Position numbers and translations under genes: made by a program
The notes under the pieces: model-generated
The model's database searches: none
What the model saw: only the letters and a program-made list of their open reading frames with translations
Told to the model about the DNA's origin: nothing
Source of the DNA: Hongsoonwoonella zoysiae
Lineage (GTDB): Bacteria; Pseudomonadota; Alphaproteobacteria; Rhizobiales; Stappiaceae
DNA: 64,000 bases
NCBI RefSeq assembly: GCF_013266695.1
Contig: NZ_JABRXF010000001.1
Span: 1,803,736 to 1,867,735 of the forward strand
Direction: 5' to 3'
Shown: positions 39,173 through 47,506 of the stretch, in pieces
How positions within the stretch are numbered: the first letter of the stretch is position 1
Layout of the letters: each line of letters begins with the position of its first letter

Positions 39173-39982
39173 ATGGACCCCAATCGACTTATGGGAAAGA
39201 ACATTCTGATCACCGGTGCCGCACAGGGCATGGGCGCGACCAATGCGGAGTATTTCGCTGCGCAAGGCGCCAATGTCGCGCTGGGCGACATCAATGTCGA
39301 AGGGGTCAATGAGGTTGCGAACCGGATCAATGCGTCCGGAAACGGCAAGGCCATAGCGCTCAGGCTCGACGTCACGAAACGTGGAGACCATACGTCTGCA
39401 GTCAATGCGACGGCGGAGGAATTCGGTTCGATCAATATCATGATCAACAATGCCGGCGTGAACAAGCCGAAGATGTTTCTCGACATTGACGAGGACAACT
39501 GGGACCTGATCATGAACATCAATGCCAAGGGCATGTTGTTCGGCATGCAGGAAGCGGCCAGGAAGATGATCGAGCAGGGGCCGATGGACGAGCATCCCTA
39601 CAAGATCATCAATGTGGGCAGCATCGTCTCCCGTACCGCCTTTCTCGATGTTGTGCCCTATTCCTGTTCCAAGTACTGCGCGCTCGCCATGATCATCGGC
39701 GGTGCCAAGGCGCTCTGGCCACACAAGATCACGGTTAACGGTTACGGCCCCGGGGTGGTGAAGACCGAGCTCTGGGAGCAACTCGACAAGGATCTCGTCG
39801 AAATCGGCATGTTCGAGAAGGAAGGCCAATCCATGGATCACCTCGCCGAGACGATGATCCTCATGAAACAGTTGTCGACGCCGGACGATGTCAAGGGAAC
39901 CGCGGCGTTCCTGTGTTCCGACGAAAGCGACTACATGACCGGCCAGCTCATCATGATCGATGGCGGCATGATCATGCAATAA
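39173..39982 (+). CDS. SDR-family dehydrogenase (polyol/sugar dehydrogenase-like)
   Basis: A 269-residue NAD(P)-dependent classical short-chain dehydrogenase. The cofactor motif TGAAQGMG is at residues 14-21, NNAG at about 94, the catalytic Ser in VGSIVS and the Y-x-x-x-K pair in YSCSKYCALA. The acidic residue after the second strand (GDIN) favours NAD. GGGAGGAA precedes the ATG, only 12 nt after the regulator, so they share a transcript. It probably oxidises the hydroxyl of the imported compound. Confidence 0.88.
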   Translation: MDPNRLMGKNILITGAAQGMGATNAEYFAAQGANVALGDINVEGVNEVANRINASGNGKAIALRLDVTKRGDHTSAVNATAEEFGSINIMINNAGVNKPKMFLDIDEDNWDLIMNINAKGMLFGMQEAARKMIEQGPMDEHPYKIINVGSIVSRTAFLDVVPYSCSKYCALAMIIGGAKALWPHKITVNGYGPGVVKTELWEQLDKDLVEIGMFEKEGQSMDHLAETMILMKQLSTPDDVKGTAAFLCSDESDYMTGQLIMIDGGMIMQ

Positions 39983-40045
39983 GGCCGTAACGCACTGATA
40001 TCTAACGGGAACAGGCGCAGTCCGCTGCGCCTGAAGGAGAAGCTC

Positions 40046-41344
40046 ATGTCCCGCGCACTGACACCGAACCTTTTGACGCCTCAAGATCTCGATCCGCAGT
40101 GGAGATGGGAAAACCGCCTGCCCGCCTGGGGTCATACCTCGGTGGATTTCGAGCGCCGGATCGACCATGACCGGTTGCGCCGTTACCGCTTGTCCCGGAC
40201 CCGGCAAGCTCTCAAGGCTTCTCCGGCGGGCACGCTGCTGCTCTTCGACGTCAACAACATTCGTTACGTCTCCGCCACCAAGATCGGCGAGTGGGAGCGG
40301 GACAAGATGTGCCGCTTCTGTCTGTTGACCGGCGACGATTCCCCTTATGTCTGGGATTTCGGCTCGGCGGCCTACCACCACAAGAAATTTTCAGACTGGC
40401 TTGAACCCGATCATTGCCTTGCCGGCGTGGTCGGCATGCGGGGCACCATCCCGCCCGAATTCGGTCTCATGCGCAAATACGCCAGGGACATTGCCGGCCT
40501 GATCCGGGATGCCGGAATGGCCGACATGCCGGTCGGCGTCGACTATGCCGAAACGGCGATGTTCCACGCGCTGCAGGAGGAAGGGCTGAACGTGATCGAC
40601 GGCCAGCAGATCATGCTTGCGGCGCGCGAGATCAAGAACTGGGACGAGATCCAGTTGCTCACGCAGGCCGCGTCGATGGTCGACGGCGTCTATCACATGA
40701 TCTACGAGGAGCTGAAGCCGGGCGTGCGCGAAAACGACATCGTCGCCCTGTCCAACAAGATGCTCTACGAAATGGGCTCGGACGATGTCGAGGCGATCAA
40801 CGCGATCTCCGGCGAGCGTTGCAACCCGCATCCGCACAATTTCACCGATCGCTATTTCCGGCCCGGCGACCAGGCGTTCTTCGACATCCTGCAGTCCTAT
40901 CAGGGCTACCGGACCTGCTACTACCGGACCTTCAACATCGGCCGCGCCACGCCGGCGCAGCATGATGCCTATGTCAAGGCGCGCGAATGGATCGATGCGT
41001 CGATCGAATTGATCAAGCCGGGCGTTTCAACCGACACGGTGGCCGCTGTCTGGCCGAAGGCCGAGGAATTCGGGTTCCCGAGCGAGGAAGCCGCTTTCGG
41101 CCTGCAGTTTGGTCACGGGCTCGGCCTGGCCCTGCACGAACGGCCGATCATCTCACGGGCGGTCTCTCTGGATCATCCCATGGAAATCAAGACCGGCATG
41201 GTGTTCGCGCTGGAGACCTACTGCCCGGCGGCCGATGGCTATTCGGCGGCCCGCATCGAGGAAGAAGTGGTCGTAACCGAAACCGGTGTCGAGGTCATCA
41301 GCCTGTTCCCGGCCGAAGAGTTGCCGATCGCAAACCGCTACTGA
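40046..41344 (+). CDS. M24-family (creatinase/DddP-like) protein with altered metal site
   Basis: A 432-residue pita-bread-fold protein. The N-terminal creatinase domain (about 35-190) is followed by the M24 domain (200-425). The expected metal ligands are D280 (in AFFDILQ), then position 291, H356 (in FGHGLGLALHE), E389 (ALETY) and E near 410 (RIEEEVVV). Position 291, exactly 11 residues after D280 where the family has Asp, is Cys (GYRTCYYRTF). The opening (LLLFDVNNIRYVS) resembles the DMSP lyase DddP branch more than aminopeptidase P. It may hydrolyse or cleave a small molecule rather than a peptide. GAAGGAGAAG precedes the ATG. Confidence 0.82.
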   Translation: MSRALTPNLLTPQDLDPQWRWENRLPAWGHTSVDFERRIDHDRLRRYRLSRTRQALKASPAGTLLLFDVNNIRYVSATKIGEWERDKMCRFCLLTGDDSPYVWDFGSAAYHHKKFSDWLEPDHCLAGVVGMRGTIPPEFGLMRKYARDIAGLIRDAGMADMPVGVDYAETAMFHALQEEGLNVIDGQQIMLAAREIKNWDEIQLLTQAASMVDGVYHMIYEELKPGVRENDIVALSNKMLYEMGSDDVEAINAISGERCNPHPHNFTDRYFRPGDQAFFDILQSYQGYRTCYYRTFNIGRATPAQHDAYVKAREWIDASIELIKPGVSTDTVAAVWPKAEEFGFPSEEAAFGLQFGHGLGLALHERPIISRAVSLDHPMEIKTGMVFALETYCPAADGYSAARIEEEVVVTETGVEVISLFPAEELPIANRY

Positions 41345-41356
41345 CTTCCCAGCCTT

Positions 41357-41384
41357 GCCCGGCCTCCCGAAAGGCCGGGCTTTT
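41357..41384 (+). terminator. Intrinsic terminator inside the catabolic cluster
   Basis: GCCCGGCCT / AGGCCGGGC (41357-41365, 41372-41380) followed by TTTT, 12 nt after the M24 stop codon and 30 nt before the E1alpha start. It splits the cluster into a regulator-SDR-M24 unit and a dehydrogenase-complex unit, or attenuates read-through. Confidence 0.75.
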
Positions 41385-41413
41385 CAAGGGGCGAGAGTTT
41401 CAGGGGACAAGAC

Positions 41414-42427
41414 ATGAGCGCCGCGAGAAGCAAAAAGAAGCACAACACGGATGACTATCTGCGCATGTACAGGCAGATGGTGCGCATCCGCGCCTTTGAG
41501 GACAACGCGAACCAACTCTATCTCTCTGCCAAGATGCCCGGTCTCACCCATATGTATTCCGGTCAGGAGGCGGTGGCCGTCGGCATCTGCGAAGCGCTGA
41601 CGCCGGAAGACAAGATCACCTCCACGCACCGCGGCCACGGACATTGTGTCGCCAAGGGTGCGAATTTCCGGGAAATGTTCTGCGAACTGCTCGGCAAGGA
41701 GGAGGGTTATTGCCGCGGCAAGGGCGGGTCGATGCATATCGCCGACCAGGCCAACGGGAATCTCGGCGCCAATGCAATCGTTGGCGGTTCGATGGGGATC
41801 GCGACCGGTTCGGCCTTGTCCGCAAAGCGCCTTGGCACCAATCACGTTACCGTCTGCTTCTTCGGCGACGGTGCCACCGCCCAGGGGCTCTGGTACGAGG
41901 TCATGAACATGGCCGCGCTGTGGAAGTTGCCGGTCATTTATGCCTGCGAAAACAATGGCTACAGCGAATACACCAAGACCGACGAAATCGCCGCGGGCTC
42001 GCTGACCGCGCGCGCCGAGGCCTTCGGCATCGAGAGCTTCAGGGTCGACGGGCAGGACGTCCTGGCGGTCAACCAGCTCGCGCAACGCCTCGTGGAACGC
42101 TGCCGCAAGGGCGAGGGGCCGTTCTTCATCGAACTGGAGACCTACCGTTATCACGGCCACCACGTCGGCGACATCAATCGCGACTACTACCGCTCCAGGG
42201 ACGAGGAAGCTGAGTGGAAGAAGGTGCGCGATCCAATCTCCAATTTCGGCAATTGGCTGATCGACCAGAAGATCATGACCGCGGACGAGCTGGTTGCCAT
42301 CGACAAGGAGATCGTGTCCGACGCCGAAGCCGCCGTCAAATATGCGCTTGAAGCCAAATATCCGGACGTTCGGGAAGTGGATATGCATGTCTATGCCGAA
42401 ACGGCCGCCTGGGGAGAGACGCAATGA
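41414..42427 (+). CDS. 2-oxo acid / acetoin dehydrogenase E1 component, alpha subunit
   Basis: A 337-residue thiamine-diphosphate subunit. The TPP motif begins FFGDGATAQGLWYEVMNMAA and ends in ACENNGYSEYT. The phosphorylation-loop-like YRYHGHHVGD segment and the N-terminal MVRIRAFEDNANQLY are typical of the acetoin/pyruvate group. It works with the beta subunit encoded next, which overlaps by 4 nt. Substrate class could be a small 2-oxo acid or a vicinal diketone/acetoin-like compound. Confidence 0.93.
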   Translation: MSAARSKKKHNTDDYLRMYRQMVRIRAFEDNANQLYLSAKMPGLTHMYSGQEAVAVGICEALTPEDKITSTHRGHGHCVAKGANFREMFCELLGKEEGYCRGKGGSMHIADQANGNLGANAIVGGSMGIATGSALSAKRLGTNHVTVCFFGDGATAQGLWYEVMNMAALWKLPVIYACENNGYSEYTKTDEIAAGSLTARAEAFGIESFRVDGQDVLAVNQLAQRLVERCRKGEGPFFIELETYRYHGHHVGDINRDYYRSRDEEAEWKKVRDPISNFGNWLIDQKIMTADELVAIDKEIVSDAEAAVKYALEAKYPDVREVDMHVYAETAAWGETQ

Positions 42428-43422
42428 CACGTGAAATTACCCTTTCCAAGGCCGTCAACGAGGCCATCGCGGAGGAAATGCGCCGCGACCCGGCAATTGT
42501 TCTCCTGGGCGAGGATGTTGCGGAAGCCGGAACGCCGTTCAAGGTCCTTTCCGGGCTTGTTGAGGAATTCGGCACGGACCGGGTCATCGACACGCCGATT
42601 TCGGAGCCCGGCTTCATGGGCATCGCCGTCGGTGCGGCCATGACGGGCTTGCGGCCGATCGTCGATCTGATGTTCGGCGATTTTCTCTATCTGGTCATGG
42701 ACCAGCTCTGCAATCAGGCGGCCAAGACCCATTACATGTCGGGCGGCAAGCTGAAAGTGCCGCTGGTGCTGCGCACCAACATGGGCGCCACCCGCCGCTC
42801 CGCGGCCCAGCACAGCCAGTCGCTGCAGGCGCTCGTGGCGCATATTCCGGGGCTGAAAGTGGCGATGCCGTCCTCGGCCTATGAGGCCAAGGGGCTTTTG
42901 AAGACCGCGATACGGGACGACAATCCGGTGGTCATTTTCGAAGACAAGCTGATGTACAACGACAAGGCGCCCGTGCCGGAGGAGGAATACCTCATTCCTT
43001 TCGGGAAGGCGCATATCAAGCGGGAGGGGCGGGATGTAACGCTGGTCGCCACCTCGTCCATGGTGCAAGTGGCCGAGCAGGCGGCGGAAACTCTCGCTCT
43101 GGAAGGCATCAGCGCCGAGATCGTCGATCCGCGCACCATCGTTCCGCTCGACGAAGAGACGATCCTGCGCTCCGTGCGCAAGACCTCACGCGCCATCGTC
43201 ATCGACGAGGGCCATCAGAGCTATGGCGTCACAGCGGAAATCGCAGCCCGCATCAGCGAAAAGGCCTTCTATCACCTGGACGCGCCCGTGATCCGTATGG
43301 GTGCCATGGACGTGCCGGTGCCCTTCTCTCCGGCGCTGGAAGACATCACGGTGCCGACCGCTGCGGGTGTTGTCGAAAACGCGCGCAGGATCTGCCGCGG
43401 GGAGCTGGTTCATGCCGCATGA
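42424..43422 (+). CDS. 2-oxo acid / acetoin dehydrogenase E1 component, beta subunit
   Basis: A 332-residue transketolase-like beta subunit. It has LLGEDVAEAGTPFKVLSGL, the conserved DTPISEPGFMGIAVGAAMTG and the C-terminal transketolase_C domain with VIRMGAMDVPVPF. Start overlaps the alpha stop (ATGA) and its end overlaps the lipoyl-protein start by 11 nt, so the three are translationally coupled. Confidence 0.94.
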   Translation: MTREITLSKAVNEAIAEEMRRDPAIVLLGEDVAEAGTPFKVLSGLVEEFGTDRVIDTPISEPGFMGIAVGAAMTGLRPIVDLMFGDFLYLVMDQLCNQAAKTHYMSGGKLKVPLVLRTNMGATRRSAAQHSQSLQALVAHIPGLKVAMPSSAYEAKGLLKTAIRDDNPVVIFEDKLMYNDKAPVPEEEYLIPFGKAHIKREGRDVTLVATSSMVQVAEQAAETLALEGISAEIVDPRTIVPLDEETILRSVRKTSRAIVIDEGHQSYGVTAEIAARISEKAFYHLDAPVIRMGAMDVPVPFSPALEDITVPTAAGVVENARRICRGELVHAA

Positions 43423-44731
43423 GGTGATCATGCCCGCGCTTGGCATGGCCCAGGATACCGGCCAGATCCTTGCGTGGCACAAGAAACCGGGTGAGGCGGT
43501 TTCAGCGGGCGACGTGCTCTTCGAGGTGGAGACCGACAAGGCCGCCATGGAGGTCGAGGCATCGGCGCCGGGCTATCTGACCGACGTGACCGCCGAGGCC
43601 GGCAGCGATGTGCCGGTCGGGCAGGTGATCGCCCTGATTTGCGAAACGCCGGAAGGTTCCGGCAGCGCATCGTCGCGGCAAGACGCCAAGGAAGTGCCCG
43701 CGGCCTCGGACGAACCGTCGGAAATCGAGGGTCGTGAGGTGATCATGCCGACGCTGGGCATGGCCCAGGATACCGGCCTTCTGGTCAGGTGGCTGAAACA
43801 GCCGGGCGAGGCGGTGTCGGCGGACGATGTCCTGTTTGAAGTCGAAACCGACAAGAGCACGGTCGAGGTTAACGCCGGCCATGACGGTTATATCGCGGCT
43901 CTGCTCGCAGAAGCGGGTGAAGAGGTTCCGGTCGGGCAGACGATTGCGGTCATCAGTGCCGGAAAACCGGAGGCCCCGATCGCGCGCAGTGCCGGACCCG
44001 CGGCTCTTCCGTCTGCTCCGGCCTCGGTTGAAACACCGCCGGCGGAAGAGGCGGCACTGCCGGTGAAAGCCGCGCCGGCGCCAACTGCGGAATTTCGGTC
44101 GCGTGGCGAACCGCAGACCGGCGGCAGGATCCTGGCGTCCCCGAAAGCGCGGCGCTTGGCGCTGGAACGGGGGCTGGATCTCGAACGTCTTGTCGAAGCC
44201 GGACATGCGCAGCCGTTTCATGTCAAGGATCTGGAAGCGTTGAAGGCCTTGCCGCCCAAAGCCCAGGCAGGTGTTGCGGCCGTTCCGGGACGGCATTTGA
44301 CGGCTGAAATCGCCGAAGACGGTTTTACCGATTTTACGGCCTGGGCGGCGGGCAGCGCCGGGCTCACCGATGCCGGCGCCTTGCTTGCCGGGCTTGCCGG
44401 GGCAAGCCTTGGAAACTTGCCGGTGAGGGTCGCCGTCGAGGGTCTCGGGACCCGTCAGGTCTATACCGTCTCCTCGACTTTGCTTGGCCAGGTGTCGAAG
44501 GCAGAGCCAGATCCGGCGCCGGATCTGTGCGTGCGGGATTTGCGCTTCAGCCGGATCGGCGCTGTGCGGCTCGGCGCCGGCGACTGTCCGGCCCTCAGCA
44601 TTACGCGCGCCGCAAGCGGCTTGTGCCTGACCCTTGAATGCACCGGCGATCACTTGAGTGCGGACGCGGCGGTGAGCCTCCTTTCCAATTTCGCGGGCCG
44701 GATGGAGCAGCCGCTCCGCCACCTGCTCTGA
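43412..44731 (+). CDS. Lipoyl carrier protein: two lipoyl domains, E3-binding domain, degenerate acyltransferase tail
   Basis: A 439-residue protein. Lipoyl domain 1 (residues 1-78) has K43 in EVETDKAAMEV and domain 2 (107-183) has K148 in EVETDKSTVEV. After an Ala/Pro linker a peripheral-subunit-binding domain spans about 240-275 (ILASPKARRLALERGLDLER). The last 150 residues look like a shrunken E2 catalytic domain: only the end, LTLECTGDHLSADAAVSLLS, aligns with the family, and the DHRxxxG motif is reduced to DHLSADA, so it is probably inactive. The missing activity is encoded separately at 46187-47077. The frame opens at 43301 inside E1beta; 43412 starts at the lipoyl domain. Confidence 0.85.
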   Translation: MPHEVIMPALGMAQDTGQILAWHKKPGEAVSAGDVLFEVETDKAAMEVEASAPGYLTDVTAEAGSDVPVGQVIALICETPEGSGSASSRQDAKEVPAASDEPSEIEGREVIMPTLGMAQDTGLLVRWLKQPGEAVSADDVLFEVETDKSTVEVNAGHDGYIAALLAEAGEEVPVGQTIAVISAGKPEAPIARSAGPAALPSAPASVETPPAEEAALPVKAAPAPTAEFRSRGEPQTGGRILASPKARRLALERGLDLERLVEAGHAQPFHVKDLEALKALPPKAQAGVAAVPGRHLTAEIAEDGFTDFTAWAAGSAGLTDAGALLAGLAGASLGNLPVRVAVEGLGTRQVYTVSSTLLGQVSKAEPDPAPDLCVRDLRFSRIGAVRLGAGDCPALSITRAASGLCLTLECTGDHLSADAAVSLLSNFAGRMEQPLRHLL

Positions 44732-44746
44732 CCCCAGGGATGCGAC

Positions 44747-46177
44747 ATGGACTATACGGATCTTTATATCGGTGGTGGCTGGCGTCAGGGTGCATCGGGC
44801 GAGCGGTTCGACGTTTTGAACCCAGCCACCGAAGAGGTGCTGGCCTCCGTGGCTTCGGCCGAGATTGACGACGCCAATGCCGCCCTTGACGCCGCAGAAG
44901 CCGCTATGGCCGATTGGGCGGCAAGAACGCCGCGCCAGCGCTCGGAAGTCCTGCGCAAGGCCTGGGAACTGATGAGCGAGCGGCAGGAAGACTTCGCGCG
45001 GCTGATCACGCTGGAAAACGGCAAGGCGCGGACCGACGCCATGGGAGAGGCGGCCTATGCGGCCGAGTTCTTCCGCTGGTTTGCGGAAGAAGCCGTGCGG
45101 GCCAACGGCCTCATCACCCATGCCCCGGCTTCAGGTGCCCGCATCATGGTGCAGCACAAGCCGGCGGGGCTGGCGGTTCTGGTGACGCCGTGGAACTACC
45201 CCGCGGCGATGGGTACCCGGAAGATTGCCCCTGCGCTGGCGGCGGGCTGCGCCGTCATCATCAAGCCGGCCTCGGAAACGCCGCTGACCATGCTGGCGCT
45301 CATGCCCCTCCTGGAGGAGGCGGGCGTGCCCGCCGGTCTGGTGAATGTGCTTCCCTCCAAGCGGTCCGGCGTGCTGGTCGATCACATGCTGCACGATCCG
45401 CGCGTGCGTGTCGTCTCCTTCACCGGGTCGACAGCGGTCGGGCGCAAGCTGCTGCATGCGGCGGCGGACCGGGTGCTCAAGCCCGCCATGGAACTCGGCG
45501 GCAATGCCCCGCTGATCGTCTTTGACGATGCCGATCTGGACGTCGCTGTCGAAGGGGCCATGCTCGCCAAGATGCGAAATCTCGGCGAAGCCTGCACCGC
45601 GGCCAACCGCATCTATGTGCATGAGGCGGTCGCGGAGGAGTTCACCCGCCGTCTTGCCGAGGCGATGGGCAAGCTGAAGGTCGGTGACGGCACGGACCCG
45701 TCGGTCGATGTCGGCCCGCTCGTCAACGCGCAAACGCGCGACAAGGTGGTGGAATTCGTCGAGGACGCCGTTGCAAAGGGCGCACGGGTCGAGGTCGGCG
45801 GCCAGGTCCCCGAAGGCAAGGGGTTCTTCTACCCGCCGACCGTGCTTTCCAACGTGCCCGAGATGGCGGATTGCGTCCATGACGAAATTTTCGGCCCCGT
45901 AGCGGCTCTCCAGACCTTCACGGATCAGGAAGACGTCATCCGGCGCGCCAATGACACTGAGTACGGGCTGGTTGCATATGTTTTTACGGGCGACATGAAA
46001 CGCGGCCTCAGGGTGTGCGAGCGTCTCGACTACGGCATGGTCGGCCTCAATCGCGGCCTGGTCTCGGATCCGGCTGCACCTTTCGGAGGCACGAAGCAGT
46101 CCGGCCTCGGTCGGGAAGGCGGTCACGAAGGCATGCTGGAATTCATGGAAACCCAGTACATCTCTGCAAGCTGGTAG
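44747..46177 (+). CDS. NAD(P)-dependent aldehyde dehydrogenase, succinate-semialdehyde dehydrogenase-like
   Basis: A 476-residue aldehyde dehydrogenase. The cofactor region has TPWNYPAAMGTRKIAPALAA, the general-base Glu is in MELGGNAPLIVF and the nucleophilic Cys in NLGEACTAANRIYV. FTGSTAVGRKLL and PFGGTKQSGLGREGG are typical of the GabD branch. It sits between the lipoyl protein and the E2 catalytic protein, so its aldehyde is likely a product or precursor in the same pathway. The exact substrate is open. Confidence 0.9.
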   Translation: MDYTDLYIGGGWRQGASGERFDVLNPATEEVLASVASAEIDDANAALDAAEAAMADWAARTPRQRSEVLRKAWELMSERQEDFARLITLENGKARTDAMGEAAYAAEFFRWFAEEAVRANGLITHAPASGARIMVQHKPAGLAVLVTPWNYPAAMGTRKIAPALAAGCAVIIKPASETPLTMLALMPLLEEAGVPAGLVNVLPSKRSGVLVDHMLHDPRVRVVSFTGSTAVGRKLLHAAADRVLKPAMELGGNAPLIVFDDADLDVAVEGAMLAKMRNLGEACTAANRIYVHEAVAEEFTRRLAEAMGKLKVGDGTDPSVDVGPLVNAQTRDKVVEFVEDAVAKGARVEVGGQVPEGKGFFYPPTVLSNVPEMADCVHDEIFGPVAALQTFTDQEDVIRRANDTEYGLVAYVFTGDMKRGLRVCERLDYGMVGLNRGLVSDPAAPFGGTKQSGLGREGGHEGMLEFMETQYISASW

Positions 46178-46186
46178 GGGGAAACG

Positions 46187-47077
46187 ATGCCGGACGTGAT
46201 CGCACCGCCCTCGGTCCGGGCCCTGGCCCGGCAAAAGGGCATAGACATCGAGAAACTGGCCCGTGACATTGGCCGCACATCCATCGCCCGTGAGGATTTG
46301 GAAGGCGGTGGCGAAGCCGTGGGGGCGCCTCAGGCGTCAACTGCGGACACGTCTTTCTGGGAGGTGGATCACGCGCAATACGGCCCGGTGAGCGAAGAGC
46401 CGGTGGGCCGGTTCGCGCAGGTCGCGGCCCGCAACATGGCCGCCGCGCAGGCGTTGATACCCGCTGTCACCCATCACGACCGGGCCGAAATGACGGCGAT
46501 CGAAGCCCTGCGCAAGGAACTGAAATCCGAAGCTCAGGCAAGAGGCGTCAAGCTGACCGCGCTGGCCTTTCATGCGAAGGCGCTGGCGCGGGCCTTGCGC
46601 GAATTCCCGAAGTTCAACGCCTCCTTGAGCGCCGATGGCAAGACGCTATTCCTGAAGGACTATGTGCATCTCGGCCTAGCGGCCGACACGGCGCACGGTC
46701 TCATGGTGCCTGTGATCCGCGATGTGGACCGCAAGGGCCTCTGGCAGATCGCCGGCGAGATTGCCGATCTTGCTTCCCGGGCCCAGGCGCGCAAGGTCCG
46801 CCCGGACGAGATGGGAGGGGCGTCGGCGACCATCACCAATCTCGGCGGCATCGGCGGCACGGCGTTCACGCCGATCGTCAACCCGCCGGAAGTGGCCATT
46901 CTCGGAATCACGCGGACTGAAACCGTGCCTGTGTGGGACGGCACTTCCTTCCAGCCGGTGCAGATGGCGCCGCTCGACCTCAGCTACGATCACCGGGTGA
47001 TCAACGGTGCCGACGCGGCCCGGTTCCTGAGCTATTACGCAGGCCTTCTGGCTGATCCCCGGCGCATGCTGATCTGA
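46187..47077 (+). CDS. E2 acyltransferase catalytic protein lacking lipoyl domains
   Basis: A 296-residue protein with a peripheral-subunit-binding domain at residues 7-40 (VRALARQKGIDIEKLARDIG) and a full 2-oxo acid dehydrogenase acyltransferase domain at 70-296. H269 in SYDHRVINGADAARF is the catalytic His, and the IGGTAFTPIVNPPEVAILG segment resembles pyruvate-type E2 (AceF). No lipoyl domain precedes it, so it must act on the lipoyl groups of the carrier protein encoded at 43412-44731. GGGGGAAA precedes the ATG, 9 nt after the aldehyde dehydrogenase. No E3 gene is nearby, so a housekeeping dihydrolipoamide dehydrogenase is assumed. Confidence 0.88.
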   Translation: MPDVIAPPSVRALARQKGIDIEKLARDIGRTSIAREDLEGGGEAVGAPQASTADTSFWEVDHAQYGPVSEEPVGRFAQVAARNMAAAQALIPAVTHHDRAEMTAIEALRKELKSEAQARGVKLTALAFHAKALARALREFPKFNASLSADGKTLFLKDYVHLGLAADTAHGLMVPVIRDVDRKGLWQIAGEIADLASRAQARKVRPDEMGGASATITNLGGIGGTAFTPIVNPPEVAILGITRTETVPVWDGTSFQPVQMAPLDLSYDHRVINGADAARFLSYYAGLLADPRRMLI

Positions 47078-47506
47078 AGGTTCCGGTATTGCGGAAGAAC
47101 ACGCCGGCTCCATTGCCCAGAACGCGGGCCGTGACGGCAATCTTTACACGTCCCGCGTGGCTTGACCTTGGGTGGAAAGCGGCTCCGCTCGATCTTGGAG
47201 CATATCCCGCCGGATCCGGACCGCATTTGGCGACAAGGATTTGCTCAAGTTATTGTTCCTGAGCCGAATTTTCGATCACAAAAGCGATCCTTCTTTCGTG
47301 GAAAGCGCTCTGGCCACCCCTTTGAAACTGAAGCTCGTCTCAATTTTCGGCAAGTTCCGAACAAACTTCAGATTCAAATAGGCGACAGCCAAGTTTATGT
47401 TTCTAGTGTGGTTTTCGAATTTGGAATACGCTCCGGACGCTGCTGCTAGTATGAGCTGTATTTTCAATTCACCAGACTAGCCTGCCGCACCCGAAGGAAT
47501 ACACCG
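47078..47506. other. Spacer before kbl with repeat copy C
   Basis: 429 bp. The left half holds repeat copy C. The right half (about 47330-47470) is AT-richer and should hold the kbl promoter; an ATAGGCGACAGCC stretch and TAGTATGAG near 47446 are unremarkable. No gene seen. Confidence 0.5.
47189..47311 (+). repeat. Hairpin-forming intergenic repeat, copy C
   Basis: Same block order and orientation as copy B: ATCTTGGAGCATATCC, CGCCGGATCCGG...CGCATTTGGCG, GGATTTGCTCAAGTT, CCTGAGCCGAATTTTCGATC and the closing AAAGCGCTCTGG. More diverged than B, so the hairpin is imperfect. Confidence 0.7.

Noticed and set aside
37484-40381. A 965-codon open frame on the minus strand, antisense to the fusion regulator, SDR and M24 genes
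   Set aside because: It mirrors the codon bias of the three plus-strand genes, has no recognisable domain and no ribosome site; long antisense frames are expected in GC-rich DNA.
43502-45121. A 539-codon minus-strand frame over the lipoyl protein and aldehyde dehydrogenase
   Set aside because: Both plus-strand genes are intact and family-matched; the antisense product has no family features.
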